Part shown: in pieces, positions 1 to 12,387 of the stretch
Layout: each line of letters begins with the position of its first letter
Position numbering within the stretch: position 1 is the stretch's first letter
Source of the DNA: Bugula neritina
Lineage: Eukaryota; Bryozoa; Gymnolaemata; Cheilostomatida; Bugulidae
Direction: 5' to 3'
Length of the DNA stretch: 64,000 nucleotides
Assembly (NCBI GenBank): GCA_964035545.1
Contig: OZ037770.1
Location: 6,476,729-6,540,728, forward strand
Made by a program: the position numbers and the translations under genes
The notes under the pieces: model-generated
What the model saw: the letters and a program-made list of their open reading frames with translations, nothing else
What the model was told of the DNA's origin: nothing
The model's database searches: none

Positions 1-1844
1 TAAAGATACCCTAACATAAACTTGAAAGCTGGAGGTAGTACTAGTCTAGTGCTGTGTTAATCCTACACTGTTGACTTATCAACACTGTGACTATAATTAT
101 GACTCCTAAGTCAAAGTCATTTTCATATAGTAGTAATCACTATGACAGACTGAAAGTCAGGAAGACTAAATATAATGGTAAAGTGTGTAAGAATAAATCA
201 TACTTAATCAATTACTTTTAGTTTTGTTACCAGTGTTGGGTCAACTTTCAGAATAAAGAATAAATATAATTATAAAGATAAATGGATAAAAATTCCAATC
301 ATGGTTTAATGTGCCTATTTTAAGCTGTTAATTTAATTACTATAATATAAGTGCTCAAAATACAACTTTTGATTTTCATAATTATGTTTTAATTTAATAC
401 AGATACCATAGTATCATATACAGTAGAATCAGTTGTATCTTATTTAATAATGAAGTAACTTATTGGAGCTTTCACAGTTATTAATTATTTACTTGTTAGT
501 CTTTGAACTGGGACAATGTTTGAAACTTGAAGTAGAATGAAGTTTGATTTCATTTACCGCAATGGTATCTGCAGTCACAATAGGAATACGCATATAACTA
601 TGTTTATATTTGTGAAAAATATATAGTCAAAGCTAGATAAGGTAATAGTAATTATAATTGGTTTCACTTTTAATATATTCCTATAAACTGGAAAATAGAC
701 AGAAGCATTTAATCATGAAAGTAAACCTAGTGGAAGTAAATCAATTCACTAAGTATAGTAAAATATTTACTATTCAGTAAGTTTATTTACTTTAGTTAAT
801 TGTACTTGATTATTTCTGTCGGTTTTTCAGTTGATTTTTCTACCTTTTGCTATAGCATATCAAACTACCACAAAGTCAAGCTTCCGTATTACCATTATAA
901 ACATAGTGTTACTGTGTAATGTTATAGTAATGTAATAGTAATATTTGGATCATTGTAAGTATTTCTGTTGTTGTACTGATTGATAAATATTTTTTAGCTT
1001 GCATGGATATTTGCAACGATCAAGATGTCATTTGAACCTGGACTGGAATAAAGATGGCAAATCGAGAAGCTAGCTACAATTATTCTGCAGAAAGAAACTT
1101 GGTAAGCAAAAATAAGCTGCAGCATTAAGCAGTAAGCAATATGACGATGAACTTTGCTTGATTTTGATTGACCTTAAAATATCTGGTCACCTTTCACCAA
1201 CGTGGTCCTGCGCGGGTGGCGGGTGACCTTAAAATGTCTGTTGCACGTAAAATAAATTTTGTGACAGTCAAAAGTATGCTGATCTTTTTCGTATTTCAGT
1301 GCATCGGTGTCTTAGCTTAAGAGCTGAACCCAACAATTATAATCTAAAGCTGTTTTTTACTAGAAAGTGATTTTACTGTCTTTCTGATTATTCTTGGTTT
1401 TTCAGCTTGATGAATTGAATAAATGGATTTGATTTAGGGTATTATGCAATGGATGAAAGAAATTTTTCTTAAATTTGTACTGAGCAATTTTTGCTATTGC
1501 TATGATGTTTAGTGATAAAATTGCACCCTTAATAACCCTGAAAACTTTCATTACTAGCATTTGTTTATGTTCATTTTTAGGAAATTAAAATGAAGACACA
1601 ACTCACCGATGCTATCTCACTGTGCCTGCATGCAGTTTATCTAAAAAGGTACTCCTATTAGCTCGCTCTTGCCCAATACCTGGTTGTCTCTGTAACTATT
1701 TTTTGCTCGCAGATGATTTTTTTGAACTTGACATTTTATTGATTTTGAAAGTTATAGTGAGCTTTGAACTTGCTAGCATCGTTTTTAAAGACTTGCTGCA
1801 GTTTTTATCAACATTTTTTAAGTCAATGGTGTTAATTTGGAAGC
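1..1844. other. AT-rich non-coding DNA, no gene recognised
   Basis: No open frame with recognisable protein features and no convincing exon on either strand. A small GC-rich patch lies near 1200-1230. The part around 1640-1740 is weakly repeated further right (see the repeat at 2975-3080). Probably intergenic or intronic. Confidence 0.5.
1640..1740 (+). repeat. Diverged direct repeat, copy 1
   Basis: The stretch with 'ggtactcctattagctcgc', 'caatacctgg' and 'gcagatga' is matched in the same order and orientation at 2975-3080 ('gtacacctactaactcg', 'taatacctgc', 'gcagatga'). The similarity is patchy and was judged by eye only. It could be an old segmental duplication or two copies of an unknown repeat. 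Confidence 0.35.
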
Positions 1845-2150
1845 TCTCTCACTCCTCTCTCTGTCTCTTTCTCCCACACCTTCCACTCAACCTCTCTCTC
1901 TTTCTCCCCGTCTCTCCCACCCTCCCTCTCTCCCACCCTCCCTCTCTCCCATCCTCTGTCTCTCCCACCTTCTCTCTCTCTCACTCTCCGTCTCTCCCAC
2001 CTTCTCTCTCTCCTAACCTTTCTCTCTTCCCTTTTCCACTATCTCTCTGACTCTCTCCCTTTCTCTCTTCTACCCCATCTCTCTTCCATCCTCTCTCCTA
2101 ACCTTTCTCTCCCACCCCCCCCCCTCTCCCACTCTCTTTCTCTCTCTAGT
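1845..2150 (+). repeat. CT-rich simple-sequence tract
   Basis: About 300 bases made almost only of C and T on the plus strand, built from irregular CTCTCTCCCACC-like units with a run of C near 2115. The open frame through it (Ser/Pro/Leu-rich) is a consequence of composition and not a gene. Such tracts can behave as polypyrimidine or triplex-forming DNA, but nothing here shows a function. Confidence 0.85.
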
Positions 2151-5100
2151 TTGCATGGCTTTACCCAATTTTGGTTTATTTTTTTATTTTGTTTCAGAGT
2201 ATCCAAAAGGAAAGCTAAAATTTATTTAATATATATTATACCAACTTGAGCTTTACATATAATATCAAATAAATGCTGTGTTTTGTTAAAACAATGTTTG
2301 CAACTTTGTAGTATATTCAAATTCATAATTTATTTGTAGAGTCACACAACAAGACACTACTCTGACACACTCACAAGTTGCCACTGATCCAGCAGTATAG
2401 ATGATTGTTTTCTCCACTGGCTATGCTGTCACGCTTTACTGTTGTGGTGTTTGAAACAAACCAATTGTTTGCCTACGCAGATTAGGGTGAGAAAAAAAGT
2501 GAGAAATGAAAGCTGTTTTTAATACCAACTACACTTAGTTTTTATTGAATGAAAAACAAAGTGAAATCATTAGTTATCCGTTAAATGACTAAATCATTGT
2601 TTATAAAGATGAAACACAAATAATCTTATAATATGCTAATGAAATTTGGCTTTCGAATAGCTTTTTTCTGTATATTTGTTGAGGAAGTTTATCTTCAACA
2701 AAACTTCGTAGCTGTTGAATATGTGGAGAGTATTTTATATTGCATAAATTTATAGAGTAAAAGGTTCTCATCAAACGTTTACAACTTAGCTCATCGACGG
2801 TTTAAAAGTGTGAGTCACCCTTCACACTAGAGTTTTATAAAGTTTTAATGAATGTGCAGTATTTTATAAAATATTGTGTGTCTCGTAAATTTAGCTATTT
2901 CTACCTTTTCAGTGAGATTGGAGTAAACACACCTCAAAATTCACATCTGGTATCACATTGATTTATCGCAAGTCAAAGTACACCTACTAACTCGTCCTTC
3001 CTTAATACCTGCTTGCTTTTGCACTTCTACTCATTTCATATACCTAACATTTCTCTTGCAGATGAATTACATCTTTTAAGTTGTAAAAGCCTTAAATAGC
3101 ATGAAATTAATGAGGTTTAAACCGTGGCCACACTAACTATTGATGCGTTTATTGATGGGTTAAATTACACGAAAATATTGTCTCTTTCTTTTTAGTTTCA
3201 CCTAAAGTATTACATACTATTGATGGAGGCTTTGCTGAAGTTTTTGGGTGATGATTTGTCAATAATTTTTCAGAGAAGATGATGCCACGGTGGCTGGCAT
3301 CATTATGCAGTTTCCAAATTTCTTTCGGCTTTGCTCTAGTGAAAATGTTGGAAAACAATCAACAAAAAGGTTTGTACCATAAACGAAGTTATTGTGTGCG
3401 TGTTGTCAAAGCATAAAGTGTGCTGGAAATTTTTGGGTTTCTGTTGAGATGCGTTTTTGCTTTTCCTGCATGAAAAAAGTTCCAGTTTCAGTTAATATCA
3501 CTAGCGGAGTGCCCACCTATATTTTAAATCATATTGATGCATAAGTTCTTTTTGTAATATTAAAAGTATAACTTGCTTAATTGCTATTCAATGCCCTTTG
3601 AAGTTTCCAACTGTAATTAATTAGTTGATTTGGCAGCATAGTACCGATGATTGATGAAGGCAGCCGATATAATTATAAGCATAAATATCTATATCTACAT
3701 GAAGATGTCATTCCCAATGATTGTTATTCTGAAATCAGCTGATTAAGTTATCACAAACTAAACATTTTGACCAGCGGCTTGCAATGCAACTCGGTGAAAT
3801 TTCAGACCTAGGTAAATTGAATTTCTTACTGAAAATCGTGAAGGTATTAAAGTTTAAAGTGAAAGTTTAAAGGGTCATCTCTCTGCGAATTCTAATAGCA
3901 TGGTGCCAATTAGACTTGAAAAATTTTCAAGGCACTACAAAGCACTAAGCCCATTCTTACAAGTAGTTTCAAAGTGCACTGGAATTTCAGTTTACTTGTC
4001 ATTGTATAGAATCCTGATCTACACTATATAGCATTCACTATTGCCTGCTTCTTCTAAGCATCTATAATGTATTAACTACAGTTTGCTTTGAGAAGTGAAT
4101 TTCTACTTGGTATTTTTTCCTTATCGTTCCGTTGTTTGCCAGTAGTCTTAATTTAATGGATTTTCCCTTTTCAAAAGTGGTTGTGACAATCAAAACACAT
4201 CATGCAGCCTGCAACTACACAATCAGTCAGTAATTTCTTCCATTAAAGTAGCTCTTCTGGTTACTCTTGCTCACCTAAAAGCCTGAGCCTCATTCAAATT
4301 GCAATTTTTTAGAGTTGTTAGTTTTTCATGCAGTCTTTCATTTTTTTTTGTTAGGCACAAAATTAGTATTCACTAGACCTAATCTTTCATCTGCATGTAT
4401 GCCTATTGTTTGTTCATTAAAGAAAAACCTCTGCTGAATATTGAACTAATAATGAAAATAAATTCCCTAAACTAAAAGTAGCAGTGTGATTTTGGTATTA
4501 CAATTAGTTGTTAGCATAGAGTCAAGTTATTGACAGGAATTTTCAAATTGAAATGAATGAATTTCATTGTAAGTCAGCAAGATTTAGTCTAAGTAAACAT
4601 AGCATTACATCGTGTTTTATTTAGCATTTGCAGAAGGCAACATATATTTTAAGGATTATTGTAAACTTAAATGTAATTTTAAGTACTTTCCATGTTTGTT
4701 ATTGTAGATGGTCTTGTTCTTTGGGATGGATGTGACAACTCCTTGTGTCAAGCTTAACTGATTGACTACTGAATCCCAATCATATGTTTTGCCAAAAAAT
4801 GTAAAAATGGAGTGCATGTCTACTTTATTTGAGAAAATATTAAAAATACTTTTGAAACTTCATCTAGCCAAACAATACAACAGTTTCATTTCATTAAAAA
4901 ATATCATTTGCACAAAAATGTATTATGTAATCGAACAATTTCTAGAAAAAAAGTGCTTTCCTCCAGTTTTGCTAATGAACTACATTTTTCATTATATGCT
5001 TGTCTTTATAATTTTATTAATTGTTTTTTCTGGTGAGTCAATTAAAGTCAATTCAACCTAGAAAAGTCTGAATTTCAGACTTAATTTCAAGCTAGAATAT

Positions 5101-6371
5101 TCACATTTTTAGGTCTGCGTTTGCAAACATTGTTGTGTTACTTTACTTTTTATATTTTTTGCAATAAATATCTTTTTAGCTTGTGCCTATTCATGATTAG
5201 AATAGTATAATAATATTTAACTTTTCTTCAATTTCAATAGATGAAAATGTTGATCAGTTGGAGTATTCAGTTTAGCTGAATTTTACTTTCTTCTGCGAAA
5301 ACAATCTTTTGGAGTTGTCTGCCCTCTCTTTAGGTAATTTTTTGACCTATGGTCAACGCAATAATTATAACTTTTTAAAGATGCTTGTGAACCTAACAAT
5401 ATAGCATAACTATCAAACCACATTATTCAATATCTGCATAAAATTTAGCCGATAAGCTGCCACCCAATGAGCTTGAAAAGATATTAGAATTCTAGCTCAG
5501 TGCTGCCATCAATGTAGATATTTATAATGATATAAAGCCAAAACTCATTATTGCATGAAATTATCTAACCATTCCTGACAAAGAATCGAGATAATAACTC
5601 CAAAGTTGGTCAGTTGAAACCACAGCAATAATACTTTAATCGTTATAATTGTCAGGTTTAATTTTATACCAAGCCCCAATAAGTACATATAACTATGACA
5701 ACACAGCCTAAGCACCTCCAATGCAAGAAATTTAGTATTGTGGTGCTGCAAATCCTCCAGTTACAAATGAGTAGAGCTTTCATGATTATTGGTATACCAT
5801 AATGTTTATTTAGTTTTAAGGACTAGCATAAATGCTATTATATGCGGGAGGTATTTGAAAAGCTTCCAACTCCATCTTCAACTACGGGCTATTATAATTA
5901 TGCCGATAAACGAGATACTACACTCAGACTGCCCTGTTATAGTACTATGATTGGCTACTGCAAAATTTTTGCTGATAGACAACATTTAATTATGATGTAA
6001 TGTATCTCGTATTGGTACATAAGTGTTATGTCTGAGGACGAGATACTGTGAAATTATGCCCTGATTAAAACAGGGGCCCAACAAAATCTTATGTTTTCGA
6101 AAACGACAGATGACCTCATCAATCTTCTGTTGAACTTTCAACTCTTTCAAGCAAGGAGAAGTGGCAGTATTATGCATTGTTGGCACAGTAAAAATTGTTA
6201 AGTTTTTTATGGACATAACATCGGCCTCACTGATAGTATCTACAGAATTAGAAAATACTTTAATTTGCAGTAACCGTTTTTTTTATAAAAATGTGTTCTG
6301 TTTTATATTTAACCTTATGAAGGACATTTCAAATTTCTGAGCATGTGCATGAATTTTTTTAAACTTAATAG
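2151..6371. other. Non-coding, no gene recognised
   Basis: AT-rich sequence with scattered short open frames. None shows a domain, a signal peptide or a pair of splice sites in a consistent phase. Copy 2 of the weak 1640 repeat lies at 2975-3080. Minus-strand text near 5986-6216 faintly resembles the spacer between RNase H and integrase of Gypsy elements, but this is too weak to call. Confidence 0.45.
2975..3080 (+). repeat. Diverged direct repeat, copy 2
   Basis: Partner of the repeat at 1640-1740, same orientation, with three shared blocks in the same order. Confidence 0.35.
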
Positions 6372-6581
6372 AGCCATTTTAATTAATTTACTACAGACAG
6401 GAAATCTACAGTTTTTAATTAGTTTAATTACAACATAAAAAATAATCTTAAATATTCAGTTGCATTCATGGATGTTTTATTCGTTTAGGGCAAGAACCCA
6501 TAATATAAATTAGCAGATATATTGTGAAAAATAACTAAAAACTGTTGATTTCCAGTGTGTACTAAGTTAACTAAAATGACC
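6372..6581. repeat. Short element with long inverted ends (foldback 1)
   Basis: About 210 bases. The left end (6372-6428, containing 'ttactacagacaggaaatct') is repeated in inverted orientation at the right end (6525-6581, containing 'gatttccagtgtgtactaag'). The middle is AT-rich with no coding capacity. This looks like a MITE or foldback element. The left end also matches the flank of foldback 2 at 6806. Confidence 0.6.
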
Positions 6582-6805
6582 TAAAACAACTGAAAATTAA
6601 ACTACAGGTTTAGGATCATTATTGAAATCTTCTCTAAAACCAATAATATAACTTCTGAACTTCTTATAAACCCAAAAAACAGCTACCACTTTTTTCTCAG
6701 CTATATCATGTCTCTTCTCGATGGTGCTCAGTTCACAAGAAGCAGGGCAGACCAGGTGTAACTCACCATTGCTCAGAACATTGAAACGCTTCAGTGTAAA
6801 AAAAA

Positions 6806-7190
6806 GTCATTTTAATTAATTCAGTACACACAGGAAATCTTTGGTTTTTAGCTCTTTTTTTACAATTTAGCTGCTAATGAACATGTGTTTTTGCATGAAA
6901 CTAGCAAAATATTAATAAATACGCCTAAAGAATCAATGTTCTTCTTAATTTTGCTTGATTTCTCATGTTTTTTTTTAGTATTTAGCTATTGATGATTGCA
7001 GATTGCTATTATTTGTTCGTAACTGCCTGCAATAAAAATTACCTAAATAAAAAAGAAGAATTATGAGAAATCGAGCAAAATTAGGAAGAACCCTAATTAT
7101 TTATACGTGTACTTATTAATATTCCACTATTGTTGAACAACAAACTCGTGTTCATTAGCAGCTAAATTGCATGAATTAGCTAATAACCAA
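6806..7190. repeat. Large imperfect palindrome (foldback 2)
   Basis: Arms of roughly 140 bases (about 6838-6975 and 7040-7190) are reverse complements of each other. For example, 'cttgatttctcat' in the left arm pairs with 'atgagaaatcgag' in the right, and 'tttagctgctaatgaacatg' pairs with 'cgtgttcattagcagctaaa'. The left flank repeats the end of foldback 1. Single-stranded DNA or RNA from here would form a long hairpin. Confidence 0.7.
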
Positions 7191-7240
7191 TAACTTTTCA
7201 CGCTGATGACTTTAATTAATGAGCAAGTTCAATGCTGCTA

Positions 7241-7519
7241 TGTTTTTAACTAGCTTTTTCAATACACCACATAAACATATTATGACATATCACAGTTTAT
7301 GTATTGGGGTTACCGGTTTTTCTAATGTCTATTTGCTTAAACTCATTATACACATTTATGCCATAGCAATATATAAGCCAGTTGTTTTTCTATCACTGTC
7401 TATTTACATGTATTTTATGTCAGTTACTTGTTAGCATTAATACAGTACAGTCATACAATCTACTCGGCAGCCAATCTTACTCATACAGGTTTAATCTTAA
7501 TATTTACTCTAGTTTAACA
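7241..7519 (+). repeat. 5' LTR of Gypsy C copy 1
   Basis: Begins TGTTTTTAAC and ends in TTTAACA. It aligns along its length with the 3' LTR of copy 2 (54751-55020), for example 'caatacac' near the start, 'tatgacata' shortly after and 'tacatgtatttt' in the middle. The frame open at 7219-7434 lies in the LTR and is not taken as a gene. Confidence 0.7.
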
Positions 7520-7689
7520 AACGAACAAAAAATGCAACAATTGTTGTCAGAAATGGGATAATTATATATAATGATAATATTTCTGAAATAAAAAAAATTA
7601 TAGCACAACTTGTAACAACTATTCAGCAACAACAGTAGTAGCGGATGTAGCAGTTTATTTAAATACTGAGACAAGTTACTACAGATGCA

Positions 7690-8500
7690 AAGCCTGGTGA
7701 ATTGACTGCTCAAAATTATTCTGTGACTGTGCCTAGGTCTGATTATTATAACAGAGACAAGGAATCATGGACTCGGTGTTTACAGGGCCTTAGTCAACAT
7801 TTTACCGTTCACAACGTAACTGACAATGAGCAAAAATGAGCTTGTCTGCTTTCATGAATGACTCAAAGGAAACAACTACCATGTGAGTTAATAATCTAGC
7901 CAGTAAGTTTAGCATATATTTTTCCAAAACAAAACATGTGCAAGAAACTAGATCTTAGTTTTATAACTGTAAAATGCAGCCTAACCAGACATACTCAGAT
8001 TGGGCAGTTGATTTACCAGGTCTGGCTTCTAACTGAAATTGTATTTGTAAAAAGGAAGGCTGTAGTGAAATTTATATCAATGATCAAATTCAAGACATAC
8101 CTAAATATTAAGAAAATCTACATCAACATGCTGATGTACGTAGAGAATGCTTATTTAAACCAGATCTTACATTGGAAAATGTGCTAAAGAAGGTAGCTAC
8201 ATACATGCAAACTGCAGAAACTGAGAAAGTTTTGAAAAGTAAAACCTGTACACCTGTTACCACAAATAAAATTTCGTCAACATACAAACATCAAAACAGA
8301 AGTAGTCAGGGCAGGGAACCACTAAGTCTGCAAGTCTAAAAACCAGGCTATTGTTCCGATGCAGCCTACAAAATTGAAACTGTCCTACAACGCCACAATC
8401 GTAAACAGTGTCCTCATCATAACAAACAATATAATCTGTGCAACAACGCAGGACATATCTCTAGGGTTTGCAAAACCCTTCACCATCAAGTGGGAACAAC
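7690..8500 (+). pseudogene. Gypsy C gag remnant
   Basis: Broken frames show capsid-like text (RDKESWTRCLQGLSQHF near 7755-7800; LTLENVLKKVATYMQTAE near 8170-8220) of the type found in Ty3/Gypsy gag. A cysteine/histidine-rich nucleic-acid-binding stretch follows near 8380-8480. Frames change and stops interrupt it, so it is non-functional. Gag would form the virus-like particle of the element. Confidence 0.65.
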
Positions 8501-8949
8501 TCTCATGTCGTGTAAAAGTCTTCAAATGTTGTTTAAAATTTATATGAACACAAGGGGAAAGAAATATGGATTAATACTAATGTGAACGACAAATACAATT
8601 TTAGTTGGCCCCAGACTATGGTGGGAAACAAAAGCTACAAACCCCTACGCTCTCTGCCTATCACCAGACACGACACTTTATTTATATTTATTCTATTAGT
8701 CAGATTACAAAAAGCAATTTTTAATTAGTATAATAGTACAATCAAATAAAGGTGTCAACTTACTAGGTGTAGAATGAAGTGACAGTTTGGGACTAACCAA
8801 ACAGGGTCTATCTGCTGTAGACAGTGACACTGATGTTACTAACGTAGTACACAATGTTGATACCAAGAATGAAGTTCCCAAAAAAACAAAGTATCCTGAT
8901 TTTTTTCAAATCATCATTAGGCTATTGTAAAACATTCAAAATACCATGG

Positions 8950-9212
8950 GAATACATGCATTTAAATTTCTCTGGACCTTTTAGAAACAAATCGGGTGAT
9001 CTGTATTGATGATTGTTTGAAATTTTCATGTATTAGACAAATGGAAATAGGACAAACTACTTTTTGGCAAGCAGTACAAGTATTGAAGGATATCTTTGCT
9101 ATAGAAGGTTTACCTGCTACTATATAGTTACAGACAAAGACCCACAGTTGTTTAGCCAATAATTAACTAATATCTCTGCAACAGTTTCTACATCGATCAT
9201 GTCACGTCACCT
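8950..9212 (+). pseudogene. Gypsy C integrase core fragment, copy 1
   Basis: Text with the pattern of the integrase catalytic core: an aromatic-led Gly-Pro-Phe segment, a D-x-C-like first acidic segment, then 'VLKDIFAIEGLPA'-type sequence and an acidic position before PQ. It is interrupted by a stop and ends abruptly at 9212. The matching segment in copy 2 is at 53920-54250. Confidence 0.65.
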
Positions 9213-9300
9213 CCATACCACCTCAATTTTATCTCATAGTTTCATAAATTTATTTGAGAAATTACATCTAGCTGCTATGTCGTTTAGTGATTTAATGTGC
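9213..9300. repeat. 85-bp dispersed repeat, copy 1
   Basis: 'ctcaattttatctcatagtt' and the next 60 bases match 56265-56345 closely. It begins exactly where Gypsy C integrase similarity ends, so it may be the edge of another insertion. No coding content seen. Confidence 0.6.
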
Positions 9301-9822
9301 TGTCCATCTGTTTTTTCTAAAATTTTGCTGACATTGCCTAAAGAATCGTGCTATTTTCTGTGACACGTACTTATGTGATATAGAAATATTACTGAAAAGC
9401 TCCAGATACCTTCTGATAGTTATTGGCTTTTTTATCCGACAGAGCTAAGCTGTTAAACACTTTCATGTTTATTTTTCATGCAATAGAGATAGCTGTCAAC
9501 CTGAAACAGTTCTTCCTGATTAAGCTGATTAAGGCAACTCTAACTAGCAAATAATTTTGCCAGACTAGAAAGATTAAAATCAATTTTTTTAAGGAGACTA
9601 AACTTTGCCATAACAAACAAATTCACTTTAATTAGGTAAAAAACAATAACTAATAAATTTTACATAGTTTCAGCAACATGTACTAGCTGCCATGTAATAT
9701 GATAAATGTGGATGGGGTAGATTACGATTTGTTATAACAGGAATAAGAACAATTAGTACTTGATATGGCAAATGATCTCATCAAACTAAAAGCAAACCCA
9801 AGCTAGTAAAAGTGTAGAAATG

Positions 9823-10201
9823 TCACGAGTAGTGTGGAAGAAACACGTAAATTCTAGAGTTGCCTTTTCTTATATTGTTGATTGCCTGATTTCTTTTTTC
9901 TAATCTCATTTTTATAGACTTATGTAACATGACCATGTAATTTATTCCTGTCCAAAATTTTGACTGCCAATTTTCAGGCTTCCAATAATCGGACCATATC
10001 AGGCTCCTTTTTTTGTCCACTTTTTCTTTTGTTCTGTTAGTATAAAAGCAGGCCAATTCCCAGTGTAGAATAAGCCTACTGCTGCAGCTCAAGTGATACA
10101 CACTACCTACTGAAAAATATTAAAATAATGATTGATAATTTTAGCAACGACAACACCTCTTGCTCTTCTCATATTGAAGTTATGTTCCACACTTAACTAC
10201 A
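9823..10201 (+). repeat. Left LTR-like repeat of block B
   Basis: Direct repeat of 16884-17280. Shared landmarks are 'agacttatgtaacatga', a TATA-like 'tataaaagcaggc' region, 'actgcctactgaa'-like text and the common end 'cacttaactaca'. The left boundary is approximate. Its sequence differs from the LTR of Gypsy family A, although the DNA that follows it is family A coding DNA. Confidence 0.65.
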
Positions 10202-12387
10202 AACGGCCAAGAGCCTGCAAGCTACGGTACCTGAGCTGCAATGCGACCAGGCCAACAGAAGGGCTCTCCGATCAATGTTTGCCTCACGCAAATCTCTTGT
10301 TGGGGATGTGTTGGACTGGTCCATGCGAGAAGGCACTGTCTCAGGAGAGGAGGGTTTCCTTTGAACCACCGAGGCTCACCGTAACTTTCGCCAACCGTGG
10401 GCCCCAAGCCAGCTCCATTCAGAAAGGAAGCAGAATACAACCAGCAGCGCCTCTATATAATCTGCTGATAATGAGTGGCAGGCAAATCGCACACCTCAAA
10501 GACCGCAACGTCTACCTGATCCTCCGGTCCGATCACTTAGTACCCGGATAGAGTCGCAAGACGCAGCATGGCAGGCACCTCAGAAATCTTGAAAACTGCG
10601 AGGTCTACTAAGTACTTTGGCCTGGCCACTCAGTAACCGGTTCACTGAGTTGCCCGAGGAGGTCGTGGAGGAGGATTCAGTTTACTTGAAGAGTATTCCA
10701 AGCTACCCTCCTAACCTCAAAAAAACCTTGGTTGTCTCTAAGACGAAAAGGAAGTCCCCTGTTTAGGCCCAAATTGTGACTTCTTGAAAGAAAATCTGCT
10801 ATAAGGTTAACCAGGCGTATGGAAGCAGCTAGCCCCTGACCGGACAAATTTTAGGTAAAGCTGCCACCTTCCTACTAGACACTGGGTGCATCAAGGGACA
10901 GCAATTTTTGAACAACAACAACGCCAAAAACGAGAGCACAATCGGTTGTTAAGGAAAAGCAGGGAGTTATGCTCTGTTACATACCCACCAGTGACTGACT
11001 CTAGTAATATTTGTCCTCACTGTGGCAAATTATGCCGATCTCGAATTGGGCTTGTGAGTTACCTCAGAACTTACAACCTCTAGTAGGATTTTACGGATTT
11101 TCGAACTGGAACGGATTACGGATCACGGCACAGACTAGGGCTTGCAAGCAGACATCATACTCGTCACACGAGGGATTGCTGACAGACACTGAGTGCACTA
11201 CAAATCTGCTAAGTAGGCATTTATTTGACACTCTTTGACAGTCAACCGGTTGTTTAGGCCCAGAGAAGGAAAATGATGCAAGCCGACAGGTACAAGATCT
11301 TCTTGACCAGAACCCAATTAAGCCAGCCCACAGTGCGTGCAGCTCTACATTACTCCCGATCAAAAAAATATAGTAGCTGGAGGTTCTGTGTAGACTTCCG
11401 CAGACTCAACAGCGTTACCATCCAGAACGCCTACCTTCTCTCTCTCTCTCTCGAATAAATGAGTCCCTTGATGCCATTGCGGGTAGCAACTCCTTTAGTA
11501 CTTTGGATCTGCTTAGCAGGTACTTGCAAGTACCTCTCAGTCCTGATGCCCAGTAAAACATAGCGAGCATTACTTGCAACGGGCTCTGAAAAAAAAAGTA
11601 GCGCCATTCGGGCTTACGTCCGCCTCGGCAGCTTTTCAAGGACTTCCAGAGCATGTCCTCAGTGGCCTACACTGGAAGACTCTCTTAACTTATTTGGATG
11701 AAGTCATTGTAACCCCCCCCCCTCCACCAGAATTATGTCAGTCATCTGTGGGAAGTCTTTGATCGCCTCCGGGCAGCTGGACTAAAATTTTACCTTCCAA
11801 GTGTGCACTTCTGCAGCCGGAAATCACATGCCTGGGTCATGTGATTGGGAGTGACAAGGTCGCTATCAACCTGGAAAAAGTTGAAGCTGTGAAAAAGTGG
11901 ACTATTTCCCGTAATCTCCCTGTGTTGCGGGCATTGTTGGGCCTAGTATAGTACAACCGGCAGCACATACCTGGGTTTGCAGAGGTGGCTCAGCCGTTGA
12001 ATCAGCTAACTACCAAGGGGGTTCGGTGCTGAGAACTTTCAGGCTACAAACAGACCTTATGTGGCTGGGTAAACGTGCTGAGCCTTCAAGCAGGTAGCTC
12101 TTTGGCAATAGATTCTTGCTGAGTTCTTCTACCAGATAGAGCACCGTGCTGGCAGGAAACACGGTAACACCGATTGCACGAGCCGTCACCAGTGAAGAAC
12201 TGCTAGCAATGCCTGCAAGTTGAAAAGCGAGATGGGAGACCCGCTTGTCTTGACGCCGAAGCAAAGTTAGGGGAGGGCGCTGCATATCGATAGGAGCACA
12301 GCCATCTTCGGACCGGAATCTACCTAGTCGACGTCCAGGCACTTTGTTTTCACCCCACACTGTATCAGAACGCCAAGAAGCTGTGCA
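10202..12387 (+). pseudogene. Decayed Gypsy family A gag-pol, part 1
   Basis: Co-linear with the better copy at 37540-40475: late gag ('ccaaccgtgggccccaagc' is nearly identical in both), protease start (LLDTGC-type text near 10867), reverse transcriptase (11370-11990, with a YLDEVIV box near 11690 and a run of C nearby) and RNase H/tether text to 12387. It is full of stops and indels. The first half of gag and any primer-binding site are missing, so the LTR-like repeat is joined directly to mid-gag. Confidence 0.8.

Larger units (their letters stand above)
7241..9212 (+). mobile_element. Ty3/Gypsy family C, copy 1 (5' LTR, gag, PR-side, IN; no RT)
   Basis: Defined by comparison with the second copy at 53640-55020. 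It starts with an LTR, then carries gag remnants (7690-8500), a stretch around 8760-8940 that precedes RT in normal Gypsy elements, and then integrase core text (8950-9212). Both copies pass directly from the RT-proximal region into integrase, so reverse transcriptase, RNase H and the integrase N-terminus are absent. Many stops and frameshifts are present. At 9212 the integrase similarity stops and an unrelated repeat begins. Any spread of this form must have used proteins supplied in trans. Confidence 0.75.

Noticed and set aside
1622-2050. 142-codon Ser/Pro/Leu-rich frame
   Set aside because: It is composed largely of the CT-rich simple repeat and has no independent coding evidence.
3149-3358. 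69-codon minus-strand frame with possible splice sites
   Set aside because: The splice-site reading gives phases that do not fit the neighbouring gene, and no domain is visible.
4762-5061. 99-codon plus-strand frame with a hydrophobic C-terminus
   Set aside because: AT-rich chance frame; no signal peptide, no homology that I recognise, no splice or promoter support.
5986-6216. Minus-strand frame resembling a Gypsy RNase H-integrase spacer
   Set aside because: The similarity is a vague pattern (LKELKVQQKIDEVICRF) with no zinc-binding or catalytic motif nearby.
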